From assembly GCA_937872515.1 (NCBI GenBank), contig CALMSX010000059.1, forward strand, positions 1 to 54,007: DNA of 54,007 nt, read 5' to 3'. Position 1 is the stretch's first letter. Every line of letters begins with the position of its first letter. The translations under genes and the position numbers were made by a program. Source of the DNA: an uncultured Bacteroidota bacterium (GTDB lineage Bacteria > Bacteroidota > Bacteroidia > Chitinophagales > Saprospiraceae). The notes beneath the pieces are model-generated. The model saw nothing but the letters and a program-made list of their open reading frames with translations, did no database searches and was not told the DNA's origin. This document shows positions 17,901 to 26,920 of this stretch, piece after piece.

Positions 17901-19168
17901 ACAATGTAGACATAAAGCGGCTAGACCATAGGCACCACGCCATTGATGCATTGGTAGCGGCTTGTGTGACCCGCAATCATGTCAATTATTTAAATGCTTT
18001 GAACAATGAAACCATTCGAAGAGATTTGGAAGGCAAACTGCTTGATTTAACCAAAACCAGAAGAGAAAGATCATTTTTGAAGCCCTGGCCTAATTTTACA
18101 GCAGAGGCTAAAAAGATGGCAGAATGCATCATTGCCAGCTTTAAGTCTGATAATAAAATCATTACGAAGGCTCAAAACTATTATCAAAAATATGCGCAAG
18201 TAAATGGTGAATGGAAAAAAAGATGGGTTGCGCAGGAGAATCACCCAGACTATTGGGCTGTAAGGCAAAGCTTGCACAAAGAGACTGTTTCCGGACAAGT
18301 AACTTTGAGAGAATACACTTCAGTTACTTTGTCCAATCTGATGGGTGAACCTGATAAAATAGCCAATCCGGAAATCAGAAAAAAGGTAAAGGCTGCCCAT
18401 GCCTTATTCAACGGAGATATAAAAAAAATCAGGCAACACTTTAAAGATAATCCAATTATATTGGATGGAATTGAGGTAGTGAAAACAGAAAAAATTACAT
18501 TTAACAATCAGTATGTTGCCACAAGAAAACCCATCACACAAGATTTGACCCTTAAACAATTGGACCAGATTACTGACAGTGGCTTACGAAAGGAGCTGAA
18601 AGCATACCTCGCAAAAATGGACAACAAGCCTGAACTTGCTTTTTCACCAGAGGGAATGGAAATATTTAACAAAGACCGTAAGATGCCAGTTTACAAAGTG
18701 CGGATTTATGAGGATAAGGGTAAAAAATTTCCGGTAGGAGAAAATGGGAACAAAGGGCTAAAATTTGTTGAAGCAAATAAAGGCACAAACTTAGTCTTTG
18801 TAATTTATAGAAATAATGAAACGGGCGAAAATTACATTGATGAAAATTCTTCAATCGGCTTTAATGACGTGTTGGCATTAACCAAAGAAAATCTTCCACT
18901 TTTTCACGATAAAGAAGGTTATTCACCTTTTATTCTAAGTCCTAATGACATAGTATCTATTGAAAACCATGATGGCGATAAATTGTACTTTAAAACAATC
19001 AATTTTTCAAAACATCAATGTTTTTTTGTGCCTGTGAACTTTAGCTCAACGATTTTGGATAAAATAGAATATACTTCGATGAATAAGTTTGAAAGAGAAG
19101 ATAATGGTATTATGATCAAAAGTAAATGTAAAAAATTAACAATATCAAGATTAGGCGAAATTCAATGA
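14912..19168 (+). CDS. cas9: Cas9 RNA-guided endonuclease, type II-C
   Basis: This 1418-residue Cas9 would use crRNA:tracrRNA to cut double-stranded DNA. RuvC-I is KKILGLDLGTNSIGWAL with D8. The arginine-rich bridge helix spans about 60-87 (RGVRRLREREILRRDRL). RuvC-II is EIHIETGREL with E701. The HNH domain has VEHIIPKS with H820 plus N834 and N843. RuvC-III is HHAIDA with H1009 and D1012. All catalytic residues equivalent to SpCas9 D10, E762, H840, N854, N863, H983 and D986 are present, so the enzyme should be active. The length is typical of Bacteroidota II-C Cas9. A long C-terminal PAM-interacting region follows. The stop overlaps the cas1 start by 4 nt (ATGA). The gene is visibly more AT-rich than gltBD downstream, which suggests transfer. 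Confidence 0.98.
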   Translation: MKKILGLDLGTNSIGWALITHDFIAKEGEILGMGSRILPMGQDVISDFNKGVLQSEAATRTNYRGVRRLREREILRRDRLIKVLKEMNWLKTDFEPNHLVPFAYQFEDGKFLFKFMAAYNEMKAWLESKNPTIPFVPFDWTIYYLRVKALKDQLSREELCWVIMQFNQKRGYFQLRGDEELKSTGASKYFVSDKVKIIHDTGEKSAGKMVLYIELEEGIAGTFRSTYVPDWVGKSVDFLVTETTNKKGETKVELTTPSDTDWTFRKKRIEAELSNKHQTVAQKVMDAFARDARVKIRGKEVHTIDRKFYKEELEKILSTQAQYYPELTNGEMSKKLAAVLYKNNLKQKEFTSNQSVIWILLNDILYYQRPLKSKKSLITNCKYETRSYTENGIQKIKKVKAAPKSHPVFQEYKIWSLVHNLRISESKHQLSDGSIESNKDVSYEVLTNDNKAKIFELMDFASEVSADQILKSIGLKATTHAINYEEGKKIKGNETKAIIYRVLKNVSGEERAKSIANDQDKLEKIWHMLYSLGKKEDLAKALSIQNLELSREEQEVLADLDPFKKDYGSLSVKAMRKLLSVMRTGSYWKLDNIPVENVEILGHITDATENESISMQSRKQLAHLNGIEDCQGLPEYLAGYAIYGRHSEAENVIIYKNPEDIKLLKQHSLRNPIVEKVINETLLVVRDIWKKYGKPDEIHIETGRELKLPNEKRKELTQRRNQNEATNQRARAILKELSLQDGNINPFSLGHIEQYKLYEEATLNEKDIDDEIIKISRKSDPSVSEIKKYILWQEQRYKSPYTGQIIPLSKLFTPAYQVEHIIPKSLYYDDSINNKVICEAEVNKDKDNELGYNYMLKSNGKTIPGLGGKSIKLLTAEQYVTLVTDLYGPRSSKVKNLLAKEVPDGFIARQLNDTRYISKKIMSLLDPVVREEGETAMISKNIVPTIGAINASLRQEWGLSQVWKDLMTPRFQRMQEKDPAGMWYYKDAEGKVHLRQDNVDIKRLDHRHHAIDALVAACVTRNHVNYLNALNNETIRRDLEGKLLDLTKTRRERSFLKPWPNFTAEAKKMAECIIASFKSDNKIITKAQNYYQKYAQVNGEWKKRWVAQENHPDYWAVRQSLHKETVSGQVTLREYTSVTLSNLMGEPDKIANPEIRKKVKAAHALFNGDIKKIRQHFKDNPIILDGIEVVKTEKITFNNQYVATRKPITQDLTLKQLDQITDSGLRKELKAYLAKMDNKPELAFSPEGMEIFNKDRKMPVYKVRIYEDKGKKFPVGENGNKGLKFVEANKGTNLVFVIYRNNETGENYIDENSSIGFNDVLALTKENLPLFHDKEGYSPFILSPNDIVSIENHDGDKLYFKTINFSKHQCFFVPVNFSSTILDKIEYTSMNKFEREDNGIMIKSKCKKLTISRLGEIQ

Positions 19169-20055
19169 TAAAAAAATCACTTTATTTCGGTAATCCATGT
19201 TACCTGTCCATCAAACTCAAACAACTTGTTGTACAATTGAAGGAGACAGATGAACACAGGAGCTTGCCCATTGAGGACATAGGCATAGTAATTCTAGACC
19301 ACCCCCAGATTACCTTATCACACGAGGTAGTACGAAGCCTGAGTGCCAACAATGCCATAATGGTATCCTGTGATGAAAGACACATGCCAGCCACATATAT
19401 GCATCCGTTATCCGGAAACACACTGATGACCAAGGTGTTTAACGCCCAGGTGGAAAGCAGCCTTCCCTTGAAAAAACAACTCTGGCAGCAGACCGTGCAA
19501 GCCAAGATCCACAACCAGGCAGAGGTACTTAAAAAACTGGACAAAAATGCCAAAAGGCTGGAGGTGTTGGAACGCAATGTGCTAAGTGGGGACTCTGAAA
19601 ATGCTGAGGGACAGGCGGCTGTCTATTATTGGCAAACCTTGTTTGGCAAAGATTTTTTTAGAGATAGTGAAGGGGAGCCACCCAACAATCTACTCAATTA
19701 TGGCTATGCTATATTGAGGAGCATTGTTGCCCGATCCCTTGTTGGCAGCGGACTCAATCTCAGTCTGGGCATTTTTCACAGCAATCAGTACAATGCCCAT
19801 TGTCTGGCCGACGACATCATGGAACCCTATAGACCTTTTGTAGACCTTTTGGCATACGAAATTTGGCAAACCAATGATTTGGCAAGCTTTTTGGATAAAG
19901 AAACCAAGACAAGGCTACTTTCTATTGCCACCGTTGATGTAAAAATTGGAAACGGACACAGTCCACTTATGGTGGGTTTGGTCCAAACCACTTCATCATT
20001 GGCCGAATGCTTTTTAGGAAGAAAAAGAAAAATAAAATATCCTGTACTTCCCTGA
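19165..20055 (+). CDS. cas1: Cas1 integrase, type II-C
   Basis: This 296-residue Cas1 is the metal-dependent integrase that inserts new spacers with Cas2. The catalytic residues E148 (AEGQAAVYYW), H205 (IFHSNQYNAH) and D217 (ADDIMEPYRPF) are all present. The N-terminal beta domain (KKSLYFGNPCYLSIK) and the helical C-terminal lobe are complete. The start codon overlaps the cas9 stop, so expression is coupled. There is no csn2 or cas4 in the window, which with the Cas9 features fixes the type as II-C. Codon composition looks less AT-rich than cas9. Confidence 0.97.
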   Translation: MIKKSLYFGNPCYLSIKLKQLVVQLKETDEHRSLPIEDIGIVILDHPQITLSHEVVRSLSANNAIMVSCDERHMPATYMHPLSGNTLMTKVFNAQVESSLPLKKQLWQQTVQAKIHNQAEVLKKLDKNAKRLEVLERNVLSGDSENAEGQAAVYYWQTLFGKDFFRDSEGEPPNNLLNYGYAILRSIVARSLVGSGLNLSLGIFHSNQYNAHCLADDIMEPYRPFVDLLAYEIWQTNDLASFLDKETKTRLLSIATVDVKIGNGHSPLMVGLVQTTSSLAECFLGRKRKIKYPVLP

Positions 20056-20096
20056 TTCGGTTGATGGCAATGATTAGTCCGGTAAAATTATATGCC

Positions 20097-20441
20097 ATGG
20101 CATCAAAATCATTGCGAATCAATAAATATCGAACCATGTGGTTGTTTGTATTTTTTGACCTTCCGGTTACGACCAAAAAAGAAAGAAAACGCGCATCAGA
20201 AATGCGCCTCAAATTGTTGGCCGACGGATTTGAAATGTTTCAATTTTCAATCTATTTGCGCCACTGCGCCAGCAAAGAAAATGCCGATGTGCACGAAAAA
20301 AGGGTCAAGAAACTCATTCCGGAGTTAGGCAAGGTTGCCCTCTTGCGCATAACCGATGCCCAATTTGGTTTAATGCAGGTATATTATGCAGAAAAGAAAA
20401 TTCCCAATCCTAAGGCGGGCATGCAGTTAGAATTGTTTTAA
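20097..20441 (+). CDS. cas2: Cas2, type II-C adaptation protein
   Basis: This is the Cas2 subunit of the Cas1-Cas2 integrase. I choose the ATG at 20097 (MASKSLRINKYRTMW), giving 114 residues, because Cas2 of this type begins shortly before the RxMWLFVFFDLP core. Earlier in-frame ATGs at 20007 (inside cas1), 20064 and 20070 would add residues with no Cas2 similarity. Conserved blocks are FVFFDLPVTTKKERK with the metal-binding Asp of FDLP, FQFSIYLRHC, VHEKRVKKLIPELGKV, ITDAQFG and the terminal LELF. The stop is 58 bp before the first CRISPR repeat. Confidence 0.95.
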   Translation: MASKSLRINKYRTMWLFVFFDLPVTTKKERKRASEMRLKLLADGFEMFQFSIYLRHCASKENADVHEKRVKKLIPELGKVALLRITDAQFGLMQVYYAEKKIPNPKAGMQLELF

Positions 20442-20482
20442 AAATCAAATCCTAAGACCTCCGCTAAAGCATTGAATAATAA

Positions 20483-20523
20483 TACCTTGCAGCGGAAACG
20501 TTGTGTCTTACCACTGCAAGGTA
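20483..20523. repeat. Inverted repeat-core fragment pairing with first CRISPR repeat
   Basis: TACCTTGCAGCGG (20483-20495) is the inverse of the core CCACTGCAAGGTA inside repeat 1 (20511-20523) with one mismatch, around a 15-nt loop. The element sits in the 58-bp gap between cas2 and the array. It may be a degraded inverted repeat, an integration anchor or a terminator for the crRNA transcript, which runs on the minus strand. A second possible hairpin, CCGCT...AGCGG (20461-20495), overlaps it. Confidence 0.7.
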
Positions 20524-23500
20524 ATATTTTGAAAGCTATTCACAACTAAAACTACTCTACAGGCTATGGAAGCCATGTTGTGTCTTACCACTGCAAGGTA
20601 ATATTTTGAAAGCTATTCACAACCAGTAGAAATATACACCAGTAGGGGTATAGGTTGTGTCTTACCACTGCAAGGTAATATTTTGAAAGCTATTCACAAC
20701 TAGACGACAATGTATTTAAAGCTAGACCAGGTTGTGTCTTACCACTGCAAGGTAATATTTTGAAAGCTATTCACAACAAATTGGTATAGAAATTGTTATC
20801 TTTGTATGTTGTGTCTTACCACTGCAAGGTAATATTTTGAAAGCTATTCACAACAAGTCTAGATACGGTATAAAATAACTATATGTTGTGTCTTACCACT
20901 GCAAGGTAATATTTTGAAAGCTATTCACAACCAGGAGCTGAGGTAAACGCTAATATTTACGGTTGTGTCTTACCACTGCAAGGTAATATTTTGAAAGCTA
21001 TTCACAACTCAAATAGGAGGTGAAATAAGCGATGTATTGTTGTGTCTTACCACTGCAAGGTAATATTTTGAAAGCTATTCACAACAAAAGAAACTCACAA
21101 AACAGATAAGGCAGAGTTGTGTCTTACCACTGCAAGGTAATATTTTGAAAGCTATTCACAACCGGCAATCCTTCCTGCATTGGATTGGATGGGTTGTGTC
21201 TTACCACTGCAAGGTAATATTTTGAAAGCTATTCACAACTGTCGGTGGCTCAAAGTATGGGTTTTATCAGTTGTGTCTTACCACTGCAAGGTAATATTTT
21301 GAAAGCTATTCACAACGCTTTTTTCTTTGCATACCCCGGCGAATAGTTGTGTCTTACCACTGCAAGGTAATATTTTGAAAGCTATTCACAACTCTCTGGT
21401 GCATCGTATGTGATCTTGAACGGTTGTGTCTTACCACTGCAAGGTAATATTTTGAAAGCTATTCACAACCCGTAAGCATCGCGAATGTTGACAACTTCAG
21501 TTGTGTCTTACCACTGCAAGGTAATATTTTGAAAGCTATTCACAACGAAATTCTCAGGTTACTACACTGGACAAACGTTGTGTCTTACCACTGCAAGGTA
21601 ATATTTTGAAAGCTATTCACAACGGTTTGGGGTATGCAGGATGGTTTGAACGGGTTGTGTCTTACCACTGCAAGGTAATATTTTGAAAGCTATTCACAAC
21701 GATTCTTTTCTGAATTTGATTTTTGAATTGTTGTGTCTTACCACTGCAAGGTAATAATTTGAAAGCTATTCACAACGAGTGTTCGAGAAGTGGCAGAACG
21801 ATTTAGTTGTGTCTTACCACTGCAAGGTAATAATTTGAAAGCTATTCACAACAATTGACCCGCAAGCGTTGATCAGGATGCAGTTGTGTCTTACCACTGC
21901 AAGGTAATAATTTGAAAGCTATTCACAACTTTTAAAAGACAGGGGTGACGGGAAAAAAGGTTGTGTCTTACCACTGCAAGGTAATAATTTGAAAGCTATT
22001 CACAACGTTTAGAGCCAGAAAAAGCCTTAACCATTGGTTGTGTCTTACCACTGCAAGGTAATAATTTGAAAGCTATTCACAACTACCTACGGATTTACAA
22101 GAATATTCGAAGAGTTGTGTCTTACCACTGCAAGGTAATAATTTGAAAGCTATTCACAACAAGATGACCCGTTCCATTTAAGCAAGGCATGTTGTGTCTT
22201 ACCACTGCAAGGTAATAATTTGAAAGCTATTCACAACAAATAACTGCCTCTCCTTAGAGTGCTGGTGGTTGTGTCTTACCACTGCAAGGTAATAATTTGA
22301 AAGCTATTCACAACTCTGGTAAAATTCTACCGCCACTTGCATTGGTTGTGTCTTACCACTGCAAGGTAATAATTTGAAAGCTATTCACAACCATACATAT
22401 TACCAAAGGTGTCAAGTTGCCGTTGTGTCTTACCACTGCAAGGTAATAATTTGAAAGCTATTCACAACATGTAGATGCTGCTTTAAAGCAGAGGTACAGT
22501 TGTGTCTTACCACTGCAAGGTAATAATTTGAAAGCTATTCACAACCTGGCTGAATGCGAAACAAAGGAAGATTGGGTTGTGTCTTACCACTGCAAGGTAA
22601 TAATTTGAAAGCTATTCACAACGGTCATGGGTGAAAGCCAATAAAAAGTAGGGTTGTGTCTTACCACTGCAAGGTAATAATTTGAAAGCTATTCACAACG
22701 GTGACAGATAGGAATGCGAATAAGAATAAGTTGTGTCTTACCACTGCAAGGTAATAATTTGAAAGCTATTCACAACTGAAAAAAATAATTGTGTTCTGCC
22801 TGGTTTGTTGTGTCTTACCACTGCAAGGTAATAATTTGAAAGCTATTCACAACTTGGGGCTCCGCATGTGTTTTGCCCTGTCAGTTGTGTCTTACCACTG
22901 CAAGGTAATAATTTGAAAGCTATTCACAACCGGTTCAAATACAGATAGACGCGCCGGTCGGTTGTGTCTTACCACTGCAAGGTAATAATTTGAAAGCTAT
23001 TCACAACTCTTGGGCCTTGGATATTATTGTCCTGATGTTGTGTCTTACCACTGCAAGGTAATAATTTGAAAGCTATTCACAACATATATTGAAATGGATA
23101 TACACATCGATCAGTTGTGTCTTACCACTGCAAGGTAATAATTTGAAAGCTATTCACAACAATGATGTGCTTATACTGGTAAACTCCTACGTTGTGTCTT
23201 ACCACTGCAAGGTAATAATTTGAAAGCTATTCACAACTGACCGCGTCCTGGAGGTTAAATCCAAATTGTTGTGTCTTACCACTGCAAGGTAATAATTTGA
23301 AAGCTATTCACAACGGTACTTTCTAAGGCGTCGATGCAGGTAGTGTTGTGTCTTACCACTGCAAGGTAATAATTTGAAAGCTATTCACAACGGTTGCTTA
23401 GTACCTCTTGCCACTTGAGTGGTTGTGTCTTACCACTGCAAGGTAATAATTTGAAAGCTATTCACAACAGGTTTCACATCACCCCAAAAGCGATCTAGTT

Positions 23501-26500
23501 GTGTCTTACCACTGCAAGGTAATAATTTGAAAGCTATTCACAACATTGGTTACATACCTGACAAAACAATGGCTGTTGTGTCTTACCACTGCAAGGTAAT
23601 AATTTGAAAGCTATTCACAACTGGACTACCTATACGGAAAAGTCGAACCAAGTTGTGTCTTACCACTGCAAGGTAATAATTTGAAAGCTATTCACAACTA
23701 AAGAATCATGAGATCTACGCGAGTGGAGGTTGTGTCTTACCACTGCAAGGTAATAATTTGAAAGCTATTCACAACAATTGTTAAATTCACTTTTAAGTTA
23801 ACCCAGTTGTGTCTTACCACTGCAAGGTAATAATTTGAAAGCTATTCACAACAGGTTTCACATCACCCCAAAAGCGATCTATGTTGTGTCTTACCACTGC
23901 AAGGTAATAATTTGAAAGCTATTCACAACGGTATCACTCAATGCAGCTATTTTCAACCTGTTGTGTCTTACCACTGCAAGGTAATAATTTGAAAGCTATT
24001 CACAACCTATCGCTGCATATACTAAAATTTATAATGGTTGTGTCTTACCACTGCAAGGTAATAATTTGAAAGCTATTCACAACATGATTGATTTAATATC
24101 CTGGGGCACTTCTGTTGTGTCTTACCACTGCAAGGTAATAATTTGAAAGCTATTCACAACTACCGGCAATGATATTATTGTTCTTGTCTAGTTGTGTCTT
24201 ACCACTGCAAGGTAATAATTTGAAAGCTATTCACAACTTTGCTTGTTTGATGTTAATTAAACCTTGGGTTGTGTCTTACCACTGCAAGGTAATAATTTGA
24301 AAGCTATTCACAACCCTGGTTCCAGTAACAGTTATTGAAACTATGTTGTGTCTTACCACTGCAAGGTAATAATTTGAAAGCTATTCACAACAAGCCTGAT
24401 CATCCTGGTTTCACCCATTACGTTGTGTCTTACCACTGCAAGGTAATAATTTGAAAGCTATTCACAACACTATTTCAGTAAAGGTATTAGAGACTCTGGT
24501 TGTGTCTTACCACTGCAAGGTAATAATTTGAAAGCTATTCACAACTACGGTAGTCAAAATCATCCCATTCCCACAGTTGTGTCTTACCACTGCAAGGTAA
24601 TAATTTGAAAGCTATTCACAACGTAATCGTAAGCAAAGTTGATAGGGCTTGTGTTGTGTCTTACCACTGCAAGGTAATAATTTGAAAGCTATTCACAACC
24701 TGCAGACACAAAGGCTATTATTGAAGATTGTTGTGTCTTACCACTGCAAGGTAATAATTTGAAAGCTATTCACAACATAATGATATTCTTTGTTCCTTTT
24801 GCTCTTGTTGTGTCTTACCACTGCAAGGTAATAATTTGAAAGCTATTCACAACTCCTCTGTGAGTCCTCCCCCACCGCCTCCAGTTGTGTCTTACCACTG
24901 CAAGGTAATAATTTGAAAGCTATTCACAACCAAAAACGGTTAAAATGTATATAGAACAACGTTGTGTCTTACCACTGCAAGGTAATAATTTGAAAGCTAT
25001 TCACAACAGATCAATTTATATTTCACCGCGGTTGGAGTTGTGTCTTACCACTGCAAGGTAATAATTTGAAAGCTATTCACAACATACTGAAACTATTCCT
25101 TTAGGGGCAGTACGTTGTGTCTTACCACTGCAAGGTAATAATTTGAAAGCTATTCACAACCCGATTATCGACTTTACCACAATGAGGGAGGTTGTGTCTT
25201 ACCACTGCAAGGTAATAATTTGAAAGCTATTCACAACTTATGCTTAACGGACCACGAAAATGACAAAGTTGTGTCTTACCACTGCAAGGTAATAATTTGA
25301 AAGCTATTCACAACTCTACATTCATGTAATCACAATTCACATAAGTTGTGTCTTACCACTGCAAGGTAATAATTTGAAAGCTATTCACAACATAACTCAA
25401 CATATTCTTCCAATAATTCTTGTTGTGTCTTACCACTGCAAGGTAATAATTTGAAAGCTATTCACAACGTATGATGCAAATATGGTGTTTGCATTTCGTT
25501 GTGTCTTACCACTGCAAGGTAATAATTTGAAAGCTATTCACAACCAAACATACACAATGGGAACAACCGTAATGTTGTGTCTTACCACTGCAAGGTAATA
25601 ATTTGAAAGCTATTCACAACCAAATTAAATCATTCCCTCGTCGGCAAATGGTTGTGTCTTACCACTGCAAGGTAATAATTTGAAAGCTATTCACAACATT
25701 TACGGGGTTTTCAAAGCAAAAAAAGTGGTTGTGTCTTACCACTGCAAGGTAATAATTTGAAAGCTATTCACAACAGGCAGTGGGCAATGGGTTACATTGT
25801 CGAGTTGTGTCTTACCACTGCAAGGTAATAATTTGAAAGCTATTCACAACGTCAGGTGATTGTTGACCGCATGCTCGAGAGTTGTGTCTTACCACTGCAA
25901 GGTAATAATTTGAAAGCTATTCACAACTGCTTGATAATGGCCTCACCCAGGACTCCAGTTGTGTCTTACCACTGCAAGGTAATAATTTGAAAGCTATTCA
26001 CAACTTGGCTCTGGAATTGGCCAACTCTTTTTGGTTGTGTCTTACCACTGCAAGGTAATAATTTGAAAGCTATTCACAACTCTGTTGTATATGTAATTGA
26101 AGCCACTGGCGTTGTGTCTTACCACTGCAAGGTAATAATTTGAAAGCTATTCACAACTATGAGATTTCAGATAATGAAATCAAAAAGGTTGTGTCTTACC
26201 ACTGCAAGGTAATAATTTGAAAGCTATTCACAACGCCCAACGTCGCCAAGTTTGGAGCGCAAAAGTTGTGTCTTACCACTGCAAGGTAATAATTTGAAAG
26301 CTATTCACAACATTGTGTGTGAATGTAACATAACTTTGTGCGTTGTGTCTTACCACTGCAAGGTAATAATTTGAAAGCTATTCACAACCTGAATACTGGC
26401 ACTACCAAAAAGATCGCCGTTGTGTCTTACCACTGCAAGGTAATAATTTGAAAGCTATTCACAACGAAGGGCTAAAGTTGGTTGAAAAAATGTACGTTGT

Positions 26501-26695
26501 GTCTTACCACTGCAAGGTAATAATTTGAAAGCTATTCACAACGTGTTATCCATTTACAATTGATTTAATATGTTGTGTCTTACCACTGCAAGGTAATAAA
26601 TTGAAAGCTATTCACAACCTTGCCTGATCTTGAACTATTTGGCAGCAGGTTGTGTCTTACCACTGCAAGGTAATAATTTGAAAGCTATTCACAAC
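20500..26695 (-). CRISPR. Type II-C CRISPR array: 81 repeats, 80 spacers
   Basis: I traced 81 copies of a 47-bp repeat separated by 80 spacers: 69 of 30 nt and 11 of 29 nt. On the plus strand the repeat begins GTTGTGTCTTACC and ends GCTATTCACAAC. It has a terminal inverted repeat (GTTGTG/CACAAC) and an internal hairpin TTACC/GGTAA. The anti-repeat in the tracrRNA shows that functional crRNA is made from the minus strand. Repeats 1-16 (next to cas2, to 21700) carry T at plus-strand position 28. Repeats 17-79 and 81 carry A there. Repeat 80 (26572) has a private T29A change. The repeats are otherwise nearly uniform, and one spacer is present twice (23469-23497 and 23853-23882). The array converges on the cas operon. 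Confidence 0.99.
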
Positions 26696-26920
26696 AAAAC
26701 ATAGTGAGGCGTATCATAAATGGAAGTTATCACCTTGCTAAAACTGAAAAAACTTTCAACATCTTACTCAATTTCCATTATGTTCTAATCAAATTCGTAA
26801 TCGTAAATATCGTAATTCGTAATTGAAATTAATTCAACTCACCAATAATACAAATGGTAATCCGTCAGTGCATTTTAATTCACCATATTAACACCTAGAC
26901 TAATAAGATTAGCCCCAACC
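26696..26920. other. AT-rich flank of CRISPR array (possible crRNA promoter region)
   Basis: This 225-bp stretch separates the last repeat from the 3' end of gltD. For a minus-strand crRNA it is the upstream side, so it should hold the leader or promoter. I found no exact TAnnTTTG box; the closest is CAAATGGTA (26850s), which has one extra base of spacing. It has an inverted partial repeat core (26727-26738) and short AATTCGT heptamer repeats (about 26803-26830). No gene is present. Confidence 0.5.
26727..26738. repeat. Inverted partial repeat core beyond last CRISPR repeat
   Basis: TTATCACCTTGC matches the reverse complement of the repeat core (TTATTACCTTGC) at 11 of 12 positions, 31 bp after the last repeat. 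It has the same inverted orientation as the fragment at the other array edge. Chance is not excluded. Confidence 0.4.

Noticed and set aside
14912..20441. Type II-A or II-B classification
   Set aside because: No csn2 or cas4 follows cas2, and the repeat length, tracrRNA and divergent arrangement fit II-C.
20500..26695. Intra-repeat promoters like those of Neisseria II-C arrays
   Set aside because: In crRNA sense each repeat contains TAGCTTTC, one base off TAnnTTTG, but the -33 position would fall in the variable spacer and no constant TTG is correctly spaced. Not supported enough to call.
26696..26920. A classical leader with perfect promoter for crRNA
   Set aside because: No exact TAnnTTTG box was found on the minus strand; the nearest match has a 3-nt gap, so I only mark the region as a possible promoter area.
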